The translations under genes were made by a program, and so were the position numbers. From NCBI GenBank assembly GCA_041281825.1, contig CP166298.1:4216001-4280000 (forward strand): a stretch of 64,000 bases of DNA. Direction: 5' to 3'. The number at the start of each line of letters is the position of its first letter. Position 1 is the first letter of the stretch. Shown in pieces: positions 56,359 through 64,000 of this stretch. The notes under the pieces are model-generated. The model searched no databases and was not told the origin of the DNA. It worked only from the letters and a program-made list of their open reading frames with translations. The stretch comes from Paenibacillus_D tarimensis_A (GTDB lineage: Bacteria; Bacillota; Bacilli; Paenibacillales; Paenibacillaceae).

Positions 56359-58725
56359 TTAATGTGAAGGGAATATCGTATAAATCATTCCAGGCAGCGT
56401 ATCAAACTCAATCGTGCCGTCTTCCCCGTTCACGAACGATACCGCTTTTCCATCCGACTCCGCCATAAGCGGAACCGGGGCCGATACACGGCATGGACCG
56501 CCGAGAAGAGAGTGAATCCCCGCCCGAGTAAGCGAACTGTTATCCCATTGCACACTAACCTCGAACCCGCCCCTGGAACGAAGTCCTTTGACCGAGCCCG
56601 ATTCCCATGCATCCGGAAGAGCGGGAAGCAGTCGGATGACGCCGGAGTGGGACTGCATCAGCATTTCGGCGACGCCGGCCGTAAATCCAAAGTTTCCATC
56701 GATCTGAAACGGAGGATGCGCACCGAACAGATTCGGATAGACACCGCCGCCGGTAACGCCGGTTCTATCGTCCTGAACGAGGTTAAAGACGTTCTCAATC
56801 AGCCGCAGCGACCGGTTACCGTCGCCGAAACGGGCCCACAGATTGATTTTCCACGCAAGACTCCAGCCTGTCCCGATGTCACTTCGCCGGTCGAGGGATA
56901 CCTGCGCGGCTTCGAACAGCTCCGGCGTCCTCTCCGCAGTCAGCTCACAGCCGGGATAAACTCCGTATAAATGAGATACATGACGGTGATACATATCCTG
57001 ATCCTCGAAATCGAGGAACCATTCCTGGAGCTGGCCGTATTGGCCAATCCGATAAGGAAGCAGCCTGGACCTGGCTCCCTCCAGCTTCCCGCGGAAGTCG
57101 TTGTCTACTCCGAGTATTTCCGCCGCCCGGATACAGTTCCTGAACAGCTCCCGAATAAGCGTTAGATCCATCGTTGCATCCTTGCTGACTGCCGCCATTC
57201 TGCCGTCCGCCATGACAAACTTATGCTCGGGAGAAGTCGACGGCATTGCTGCCAAATGCCCGTCCGGCACCTCCTGCAACCAATCCAGACAGAACAGCGC
57301 CGCTTCCTTCATAATCGGGTAAGCTTCTTTCTCAAGGAAGGACAAGCTGCCCCCGAATGCGTAATGCTCCCACAAATGCTGGCAAAGCCACGGCGCGGCC
57401 ATAAACCAGCTCGCCCATACGGGATCTCCGTGCCCAAAGTCTCCAACAGGCGTGGATTGGCACCAGATATCACTGTTGTGATGCGCCACCCAGCCTCTAA
57501 CGCCATAGTTAATGCGCGCGGTTTCCGCGCCCGTCTTCGCCACATTCCCAATGAAATCGAGCAGCGGACGGTGACATTCCGACAAGTTGCATGTTTCCGC
57601 AAGCCAATAGTTCATTTCGGCATTAATGTTCAGCGTATAATTGCTGCTCCAGGGCGGACGAGTATCTTTATTCCATATTCCCTGCAAATTCGCCGCCTGC
57701 GTGCCGGGACGGGAGCTTGCGATCAATAGATATCGTCCGTATTGGAACAAAAGCTCCACGAGCTTGTTATCTTTCGCGCCGTAATCAGCGATCCGTGCAT
57801 CCGTCGGCTTGTCCGACGATATGTAGGAAGGACCCAAATCAAGCGTGACACGGTCATATAAAACGGAATAATCTGCTGTATGTGAACGGTACAATTCGAT
57901 ATAGTTCTTTCCGAGCGCCGCGGTTAAGTATCCTCCCGCCAGCGGAGCGGGATCGACGCCTTCCGTAAGGGGATTGCGGTCAAAACCATTAAAGCTGGTC
58001 GCTGCACTGAACACAAGCATGACGGAAGTGGCGGATTCGACATGAAGGCCGTCGTGATCGGCAAAGCAGCGGCCGTCTTCTATCTTCAGACCAAGGCGTG
58101 CGTCGAAGCTTGTGCCCGCTTCCCCATAGATCACGGGGCTCGCTGTCCGGTAATAATTCGGGTCGACGTGAACCGGCGCCCTCCCTTTCATGACGAACCG
58201 TTCGCCTTCTGCGCCGGTTTTGTGCCGGAGCGGGCTCCAAAGTTTGGCGGTAAAGTTCAGCATTCCGGGACGGTCCGCTTCAATATACATGACCAAAACT
58301 TGATCGGGGAAGGAAATAAAGCATTTCCGGGTATATGTGACGTCGCCGATCCGGTAGCGGACCGATGCCGATGCCGTTTTCAAATCCAACGATCGTTCGT
58401 AATGCGTTGCGAGACCGCCATGATAGAAATGAACGGTTAAATCCCCCAGAGGCATATACGATTGCGTATAAGGGCCCATCGCTTCTTTGCACAACGTATC
58501 CGCATCCGCATATTTCCCTTCATTAATTAACCGGCGAATTTCCGGCAGCAGCTCTCTGGCCTTCGGGTTCGTTCCATCCTTCGGTTCTCCCGACCAAAGG
58601 GTGTCCTCGTTCAGCTGCAGCCGCTCGGTTTCGATCCCGCCAAAAACCATCGCTCCGATGCGGCCGTTGCCTAACGGAAGCGCCTCGGTCCACCTTGCTG
58701 CAGGTCTATCATACTTCAGCTCCAT
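56359..58725 (-). CDS. GH95-family alpha-L-fucosidase-like enzyme
   Basis: A 788-residue cytoplasmic glycosidase. N-terminal RWTEALPLGNGRIGAMVFGG and RLQLNEDTLWSGEP are GH95 landmarks; NLQGIWNKDTRPPWSSNYTL and NINAEMNYWLAE hold the catalytic Asn/Asp region; DGNFGFTAGVAEMLMQS is in the C-terminal part. GH95 members remove terminal alpha-1,2-L-fucose, but some act on L-galactose. With GH28 and arabinofuranosidases, a pectin or xyloglucan side chain is a reasonable target. Confidence 0.93.
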   Translation of the reverse strand: MELKYDRPAARWTEALPLGNGRIGAMVFGGIETERLQLNEDTLWSGEPKDGTNPKARELLPEIRRLINEGKYADADTLCKEAMGPYTQSYMPLGDLTVHFYHGGLATHYERSLDLKTASASVRYRIGDVTYTRKCFISFPDQVLVMYIEADRPGMLNFTAKLWSPLRHKTGAEGERFVMKGRAPVHVDPNYYRTASPVIYGEAGTSFDARLGLKIEDGRCFADHDGLHVESATSVMLVFSAATSFNGFDRNPLTEGVDPAPLAGGYLTAALGKNYIELYRSHTADYSVLYDRVTLDLGPSYISSDKPTDARIADYGAKDNKLVELLFQYGRYLLIASSRPGTQAANLQGIWNKDTRPPWSSNYTLNINAEMNYWLAETCNLSECHRPLLDFIGNVAKTGAETARINYGVRGWVAHHNSDIWCQSTPVGDFGHGDPVWASWFMAAPWLCQHLWEHYAFGGSLSFLEKEAYPIMKEAALFCLDWLQEVPDGHLAAMPSTSPEHKFVMADGRMAAVSKDATMDLTLIRELFRNCIRAAEILGVDNDFRGKLEGARSRLLPYRIGQYGQLQEWFLDFEDQDMYHRHVSHLYGVYPGCELTAERTPELFEAAQVSLDRRSDIGTGWSLAWKINLWARFGDGNRSLRLIENVFNLVQDDRTGVTGGGVYPNLFGAHPPFQIDGNFGFTAGVAEMLMQSHSGVIRLLPALPDAWESGSVKGLRSRGGFEVSVQWDNSSLTRAGIHSLLGGPCRVSAPVPLMAESDGKAVSFVNGEDGTIEFDTLPGMIYTIFPSH

Positions 58726-58854
58726 GGGACAACTCCTTTTGCAATTGATATATTTAAGTATAGTTCAAAAGATATATCACGAAAAATAGAAGCTTTTTAT
58801 GATCAATATAACGAAATTATGTTTTAGCTGGAAGCCCATCTAATGAATTGATGT

Positions 58855-59634
58855 TTAACGCTGCTTCCTGTACTGGCTTGGCGTGACGCCCGCGAACCGT
58901 TTAAACTGGCGCATAAAGTGGGTCTCGTTGTCGTATCCGCACATCTTCGAAATGGCAGCAACGGATGACGAGCTGTTGCCCAGCAGATATTTGGCATATT
59001 CCAGCCTGCCGTTGATCATGTCGAAAACAACGGAGCATCCGAACATTTCCTTATACAGATGCTGAAAATACGACTTGCTCAAGTTGACGCGCGCGGCCAG
59101 CCGTTCGACCGGCAAACGGGATTGAGGCGAGCTGTATAGCTCGCTTCGCAGCTCGGTGAACTGTCGGTAATACCGGCTCGTTTTTTCCGTCATGGCGGAC
59201 CTTTCAAGCAAATTGCCAAGCTTCATAAACAGCGTTTTGATATCCAAGTCGATGATCCGGCCCTGCAGCGGTCCGCCCAGCCTGCTGATGTTCTGCAATT
59301 CACGGATGTATCCTGTTATGAGAAGCGGATCAGCAGCTTTGACAAGCGTATCAAGCGGAAAATTCAGCTGAGTTAGGAAGGCTTCGATTTCCCCGCCTTC
59401 GCAATGAAACCAGTCGTTGACGAACGGTCTTGCCGATTCCCGGTACAGATGAGGCGTATCGGGACGGAACAGGATGAACGAATTTTTTTCCGCTATGATC
59501 GGCTTGCCTCGCAGAACAACCTCCGAATGGCTCTTAAAAAACACAAAGGCATAATTCCCCGCCCCTGCCGGGCGGTCAATCGTGATTCCGTCCCGATGAA
59601 TAAAATGATGACCGCAGCCAATTAATTGTATCAT
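58855..59634 (-). CDS. AraC-family transcriptional regulator
   Basis: A 259-residue regulator with an N-terminal cupin-like ligand-binding domain (1 to about 150) and a C-terminal AraC DNA-binding domain (about 160-259): VERLAARVNLSKSYFQHLYK, then AAISKMCGYDNETHFMRQFK and FAGVTPSQYRKQR. It is read away from the GH51 gene and towards GH95-GH28, placing it where it can control both arms of the sugar locus. The inducer is unknown, possibly arabinose or an oligosaccharide. Confidence 0.92.
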   Translation of the reverse strand: MIQLIGCGHHFIHRDGITIDRPAGAGNYAFVFFKSHSEVVLRGKPIIAEKNSFILFRPDTPHLYRESARPFVNDWFHCEGGEIEAFLTQLNFPLDTLVKAADPLLITGYIRELQNISRLGGPLQGRIIDLDIKTLFMKLGNLLERSAMTEKTSRYYRQFTELRSELYSSPQSRLPVERLAARVNLSKSYFQHLYKEMFGCSVVFDMINGRLEYAKYLLGNSSSSVAAISKMCGYDNETHFMRQFKRFAGVTPSQYRKQR

Positions 59635-59759
59635 TTTTTCCTCTCCAGAGTTATCTCATCAAAAAGCACGATAGGTAAGTTTTTAGCCATTATAAATTAT
59701 TGTTTCCGACAGGACAAGCGCTTAAAATCAAATAAAACACAGTTAAAGGAGACAAAAAA

Positions 59760-62144
59760 ATGAAAGCGCAAGCATCGATAAATATTTATACGCAAGAGCG
59801 GGGCGCGGAGCTGGGCGACCTGTTCGGCATCTTTTTCGAGGATTTGAACCATGCGGCTGACGGAGGATTATATGCGGAGCTTGTGCAAAACCGTTCCTTC
59901 GAGTTCGATCCGATCGACCGCGCGGAATATCATGCTTTAACGGCCTGGGAAAAAGTCGAACGCGGCGGCGGGAAAGCGGAACTCACCGTCGAAGACAGAC
60001 ATCCGTTAAATGCGCGCAACCTTCATTATGCCGCCATCGATATTCTATCGGAAGGTGACGGCGTCGGTATCATGAACCTTGGATTTGAAAGCGGCATTCC
60101 TGTCAGACAGGGAGAAAATTATCTGTTTTCGTTTTATGCGAGGCGGGATACCGGTTTTGACGAGCCGGTCAAAATAATGATCGAAGGGCTGGACGGTACC
60201 GTTCACGGCGAAGCGGCGATTGTCGTCGATTCGTCCGAATGGTCGAAATATGAAGCGACGATTACGGCGGGCGAAACCGACTTCAGCAGCCGACTTGTTA
60301 TCCTCTCGAAAGGAAAAGGAAAGCTGTATCTCGATATGGTATCTCTTTTCCCTGAACGGACGTATCGCAACCGGCCAAACGGCTTGCGGGAAGACATTGC
60401 GGCGCTGATCGCGGAGCTGAAACCGAAGTTTATGCGTTTCCCGGGCGGCTGCCTCGTGCATGACGGTTCTTTGAATCCGGATGACCGAAACTCGATGTAC
60501 CGTTGGAAAAACACGATCGGCGATCTCGCTGAGCGGCCGGCCCGCCGGAATAACTGGGGCTACAATCAGACGCTTGGGTTGGGATATTACGAATATTTCC
60601 TGTTCTGTGAAGATATCGGCGCCAAGCCGATTCCGATCCTGCCGGGCGGTTATGACCCGCATCATAAACGAATTGTTCCGATTGAGGAGCTCTCGCCTTG
60701 GATCGACGACGCGCTTGATTTGATCGAGTTTGCCAATGGCGATCCTTCGACCGAATGGGGATCTGTCCGCGCGGAGCTCGGTCACCCGGAGCCATTTGGG
60801 CTTGAATATATCGGCATCGGAAACGAAGAAGTCGGCGAGCCGTTTTTTGAACGTTACGCCTATTTTCACAAAGCAATCAAAGAAAAATATCCGGAGATCA
60901 AAATTATTAACTCCAGCGGCCCGTTTGCGGCCGGCGGCGAATATGAACGCGGCTGGAAATCGGCCAGAGAGAATAGATCGGATCTTGTAGACGAGCACTA
61001 CTACCAGTCGCCGGAATGGTTTCTGGCGCATTATAACCGTTACGACGACTTCAAGGCCGATGAACCGAAGGTGTTTTTGGGCGAGTATGCGTCTTGGGGG
61101 AATACGTACTATAACGCTCTTGTCGAAGCCGCTTTTATGACAGGTCTGGAGAAAAACGCTCATGCGGTAGGACTGGCCTGCTATGCGCCGATGCTCTGCA
61201 ATGTCGATTATATCAATTGGAAGCCGGACCTGATCTGGTTCAACAACCATGAGGTCTATGGTACGGCAAATTATTATGTGCAGAAGCTGTTCATGCACCA
61301 TCAAGGCGATCAGCTTTTAAAGATAGAAGCAAAAGGCTTGGAGGATAAGCAGGTGCCGGCGATCAAACCGATTAACGGAGCGATCGAGCTGGAAACAGAC
61401 CTTTGTTCCATCCGGTTTTGGGATATGAAACTCGTTAACAACGACACCGGAGAAGTAAAGGTTTTACATGACGGCTTGCCTGCGGAGCTTTCAGATACTA
61501 AGGAGGACCGCGAGGGCGGTACGTCCATACGAGCACTGCATTTAGACGAAACGGAATGGGAGAACTATACGCTGAGTCTGAAGGCCAAAAAGGCCGGCGG
61601 ACTGAAAGGATTTAATATTTATTTCGGTAAACAAGACGAGAAGAATCGGCTGGTCTGGGAAGTCGGCGGGTGGCAGAATCAGGATACAGCGCTATGTTCC
61701 AGAGTGAACGGCAGAACCTCTTGCCTGACTCAGAGCATGTATACTATGGAAACCGACGTAGAATACGAATTTACATTGGAAGTATCAGGAAGACGGATTC
61801 GCACCTATATCGATAACGTGTTATTCAATGAAACGGAAGACAAACTTCCGGTAATCGAGCCGCTGTATTACACGGCAAGCTTCGAACGCTCCACAGGCGA
61901 TGTTATCGTGAAGGTTGTCAATGTGCAGGAGAATCCTGTGCAGGCTGAGATTGTTCTGCAGGATTTGCACAAACCTGCTTTATCTGTCGAAGTATTCGAG
62001 ATGTCCGGTCACGAGCTTGGTGACGAAAACGGTTTTGAGTCACCTGAGCGGGTTACGCCGAAACAGAAAGCGTTTTATGCGGAAGGAAACGGTTTTTCAT
62101 ACGATTTTCCGAAGCAATCGATTACGGTATTCAGAGTGAAATAA
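59760..62144 (+). CDS. GH51-type alpha-L-arabinofuranosidase, long form
   Basis: A 794-residue enzyme that removes arabinofuranosyl side chains. Order: N-terminal carbohydrate-binding-like region (about 70-200), (beta/alpha)8 barrel with acid/base E356 in GIGNEEVGEPFF and nucleophile E442 in FLGEYASWGN, and a C-terminal part with the laminin/concanavalin-like insertion (about 585-700) and end TVFRVK. The ATG follows AAAGGAG. It has no signal peptide. It differs in layout from the abfA downstream, so the two probably take different substrates. Confidence 0.9.
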   Translation: MKAQASINIYTQERGAELGDLFGIFFEDLNHAADGGLYAELVQNRSFEFDPIDRAEYHALTAWEKVERGGGKAELTVEDRHPLNARNLHYAAIDILSEGDGVGIMNLGFESGIPVRQGENYLFSFYARRDTGFDEPVKIMIEGLDGTVHGEAAIVVDSSEWSKYEATITAGETDFSSRLVILSKGKGKLYLDMVSLFPERTYRNRPNGLREDIAALIAELKPKFMRFPGGCLVHDGSLNPDDRNSMYRWKNTIGDLAERPARRNNWGYNQTLGLGYYEYFLFCEDIGAKPIPILPGGYDPHHKRIVPIEELSPWIDDALDLIEFANGDPSTEWGSVRAELGHPEPFGLEYIGIGNEEVGEPFFERYAYFHKAIKEKYPEIKIINSSGPFAAGGEYERGWKSARENRSDLVDEHYYQSPEWFLAHYNRYDDFKADEPKVFLGEYASWGNTYYNALVEAAFMTGLEKNAHAVGLACYAPMLCNVDYINWKPDLIWFNNHEVYGTANYYVQKLFMHHQGDQLLKIEAKGLEDKQVPAIKPINGAIELETDLCSIRFWDMKLVNNDTGEVKVLHDGLPAELSDTKEDREGGTSIRALHLDETEWENYTLSLKAKKAGGLKGFNIYFGKQDEKNRLVWEVGGWQNQDTALCSRVNGRTSCLTQSMYTMETDVEYEFTLEVSGRRIRTYIDNVLFNETEDKLPVIEPLYYTASFERSTGDVIVKVVNVQENPVQAEIVLQDLHKPALSVEVFEMSGHELGDENGFESPERVTPKQKAFYAEGNGFSYDFPKQSITVFRVK

Positions 62145-62252
62145 TTGGGCTTAACGATCATCCAAAGTGATCACATGTATGGTAATGCTGCCGTCTCCCG
62201 TCTGAAATTTTAAATCGCTCAATTGTTTATGAATTAAATAGTTCATTAAAAT

Positions 62253-62357
62253 GAGGCTGTCCCGATTTGCGATCTGATATGCTCCCCCTCAAGTAGTGGT
62301 TTATTTATTAAACCTGTCTACTTAAAGGGGAGCATATCAATAATGCGGGACAGCCTC
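62253..62357. mobile_element. MITE-like 105-bp inverted repeat
   Basis: Outer arms GAGGCTGTCCCG (62253-62264) and CGGGACAGCCTC (62346-62357) are perfect; inner arms TGATATGCTCCCC (62275-62287) and GGGGAGCATATCA (62327-62339) are perfect too, and the centre GGTTTATTTATTAAACC is a near palindrome. GGCTGTCCC ends are common in Bacillota insertion sequences. There is no coding capacity. It may be a non-autonomous element now serving as terminator for the GH51 gene. A target duplication is not certain. Confidence 0.65.
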
Positions 62358-62455
62358 TAAATACTTTGAAGCGGTTTGAATTATTTTACGGTTTTAATAA
62401 GTTGCCACTTTAACAAATGTACCAGATCCAGTTGCGCAGATACCGTTTGCTTCCG

Positions 62456-62626
62456 CTGATCGGCAGCAAATAGTGACCTGGAGGGCGCTATTCCCGCCAC
62501 ATCCGCCGATCCGCAGCAAATAGTAACCTTAAGGGCGCTATTCCCGCCACATCCGCCGATCCGCAGCAAATAGTAACCTTAAGGGCGCTATTCCCGCCAC
62601 ATCCGCCGATCCGCAGCAAATAGTGA
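62456..62626. repeat. 50-bp tandem repeat, 3.4 copies
   Basis: Unit starts are at 62456, 62506, 62556 and 62606 (last partial). Copies 2 and 3 are identical; copy 1 differs at several bases. Each unit starts CCGATCCGCAGCAAATAGTA, continues with CCTTAAGGGCGCTATTCCCG and ends CCACATCCG. The unit contains GCAAATAG...GGGCGCTATT, a loose dyad. No open frame runs through because 50 is not a multiple of three. The rest of 62145-62775 has no gene. Confidence 0.92.
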
Positions 62627-62775
62627 ATTAATCGCCTGACCTTCGAGATTTGAATCGGATTTATATTGCTTTTAAAAAACGGTTGCAGAAACGCAAAAAA
62701 GCTTTTATTATTTTAGTAGGATTAATATTTCTGTTACAACATTAATGTTTTTATTAATTCAAGGAGGGAATCTCG

Positions 62776-64000
62776 TTGACGGAAAAAGCGACCATGATCG
62801 TGGACAAGGATTTTACAATAGGTGAAATCGATGACCGCCTGTACGGCTCATTCATTGAGCATTTAGGACGGGCCGTATATGGCGGCATTTATGAACCCGG
62901 ACATCCGGAATCCAATAAAGAAGGCTTCCGTACGGATGTACTCGAGCTCGTCAAACAATTGCGCGTGCCGATCGTCCGTTATCCCGGCGGAAATTTCGTA
63001 TCCGGTTACAATTGGGAGGACACGGTTGGTCCGAAGGAAGAGCGCAAGCGGCGTCTCGAGCTCGCCTGGCGGACGATCGAAACGAACGAATTTGGCTTTA
63101 ACGAGTTTGTCGAATGGGCCAAACAAGCAAACACCGAGGTGATGATGGCCGTCAATCTCGGCACAAGAGGGGTTGACGAAGCGAGAAACCTCATCGAATA
63201 CAGCAACCATCCGGGAGGCACATATTGGAGCGATCTGCGCCGCAAACACGGGTATGCCGATCCGCACAATATTAAAACTTGGTGCCTGGGCAACGAAATG
63301 GACGGCCCATGGCAAATCGGCCACAAGAACGCCGTCGAATACGGACGCGTCGCGCTCGAAACGGCCAAGGTGATGCGCTGGGTCGATCCCGCCATTGAGC
63401 TGGTCGCTTGCGGAAGTTCGAATCGGGACATGAAATCGTTCCCCGATTGGGAAGCGACCGTTCTCGATCATACGTACGATCATGTCGACTATTTGTCACT
63501 GCATCAATACTATGGGAATTACGATGACGATACGCCGACCTTCCTCGCCCGTTCGCTCGAGATGGATGACTTTATTTCGACCGTCATTGCGACTTGCGAT
63601 TATGTAAAAGCAAAGAAACGGTCGAAGAAAAAAATCCATCTGTCCTTCGACGAATGGAATGTCTGGTACCACTCCCATCAGGCCGATAGCAAGCTTGAGC
63701 CTTGGTCGGTTGCTCCGCCCCAGCTTGAAGACGTCTACAACCATGAAGACGCCTTGCTTGTCGGCTGCATGCTGATCAGCCTGCTCAAGCGTGCGGACCG
63801 GGTCAAGCTCGGCTGCCTTGCGCAGCTTGTTAACGTCATCGCGCCGATCATGACGTCGAACGGCGGAGGCGCATGGCGGCAGACGATCTTCTATCCGTTC
63901 ATGCACGCTTCCGTATACGGCAGAGGCAAAGCGCTCGTACCGCTCGTCCGGTCCCCGAAATACGATACGAAGCGGATAACGGATGTTCCTTATCTGGAAT
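62776..64000 (+). CDS. abfA: GH51 alpha-L-arabinofuranosidase AbfA type, 3' cut by window
   Basis: 408 codons of an intracellular arabinofuranosidase. The start is TTG at 62776 behind AAGGAGGG. LYGSFIEHLGRAVYGGIYEP, VRYPGGNFVSGYNWEDTVGP, acid/base E174 in TWCLGNEMDGPW and nucleophile E293 in LSFDEWNVWYHS match the Bacillus/Geobacillus AbfA enzymes closely, where these are E175 and E294. The family is about 500 residues, so roughly 95 are missing beyond the window. It releases L-arabinose from arabino-oligosaccharides. A second GH51 lies upstream. Confidence 0.95.
   Translation, partial: MTEKATMIVDKDFTIGEIDDRLYGSFIEHLGRAVYGGIYEPGHPESNKEGFRTDVLELVKQLRVPIVRYPGGNFVSGYNWEDTVGPKEERKRRLELAWRTIETNEFGFNEFVEWAKQANTEVMMAVNLGTRGVDEARNLIEYSNHPGGTYWSDLRRKHGYADPHNIKTWCLGNEMDGPWQIGHKNAVEYGRVALETAKVMRWVDPAIELVACGSSNRDMKSFPDWEATVLDHTYDHVDYLSLHQYYGNYDDDTPTFLARSLEMDDFISTVIATCDYVKAKKRSKKKIHLSFDEWNVWYHSHQADSKLEPWSVAPPQLEDVYNHEDALLVGCMLISLLKRADRVKLGCLAQLVNVIAPIMTSNGGGAWRQTIFYPFMHASVYGRGKALVPLVRSPKYDTKRITDVPYLE

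Noticed and set aside
60045..61304. A 419-residue minus-strand open frame inside the GH51 gene
   Set aside because: Shadow of a well-supported plus-strand gene; composition (Arg/Ile/Phe-rich) and lack of motifs indicate that it is not coding.
62456..62626. CRISPR array
   Set aside because: The 50-bp units are directly adjacent copies with no spacers between them.

Overview
The window looks like a chromosomal piece of a Bacillota genome, most likely Paenibacillaceae (Paenibacillus, Cohnella or a relative). The reasons are a T-box-controlled pheST pair followed by a ZapA-type gene, a YcnI/YcnJ copper pair, strong AGGAGG ribosome sites with frequent TTG starts, and a large set of plant-polysaccharide hydrolases. 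This assignment is inferred from gene content; no marker gene was compared.

Layout. 1-1233: 3' part of an IS256-family insertion sequence. 1234-20440: mostly core genes. These are an SDR oxidoreductase, a ZapA-domain coiled-coil protein, pheT and pheS with a Phe T-box leader, a CNNM/CorC-type membrane protein, hflK-hflC, a copper cluster (ycnJ, sensor kinase, response regulator, ycnI), nrdA-nrdB behind NrdR boxes, a dispersed repeat array and a GGCT-like protein. 20462-30275: a GGDEF-EAL protein, the 5-oxoprolinase genes pxpB-pxpC-pxpA, a VWA lipoprotein, two small uncharacterised genes, an HMGL-like aldolase and an Fsr-type efflux pump.

30300-47600 is an accessory zone of short genes in mixed orientation with many broken ones. 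It holds several GNAT acetyltransferases, a stand-alone GTP cyclohydrolase II, an extra DNA-polymerase sliding clamp paired with a ribbon-helix-helix protein, a complete type I toxin-antitoxin locus, two histidine phosphatases (one truncated), a broken D,D-carboxypeptidase, and a decayed D-amino-acid cluster (DauR tail, D-threonine-aldolase-like enzyme, N-acyl-D-amino-acid deacylase pseudogene, RidA).

47603-54298 is a six-gene purine-catabolism operon on the minus strand: deaminase, XdhC, MobA-like transferase, then the FAD, molybdopterin and iron-sulfur subunits of a xanthine dehydrogenase. Its promoter overlaps a perfect 19-bp palindrome. 54879-64000 is a plant cell-wall saccharide locus: GH28-like and GH95 enzymes and an AraC regulator on the minus strand, and two different GH51 arabinofuranosidases on the plus strand, the last cut by the window end.

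The most interesting non-standard signals are: a leader repeat (CTTTGAG copies plus a hairpin ending at the Shine-Dalgarno) shared by the SDR gene and nrdB; the type I toxin-antitoxin locus with promoters, shared terminator and a start-codon hairpin visible; the RHH plus extra sliding clamp pair; two unrelated intergenic repeat arrays; and a 105-bp MITE-like inverted repeat.
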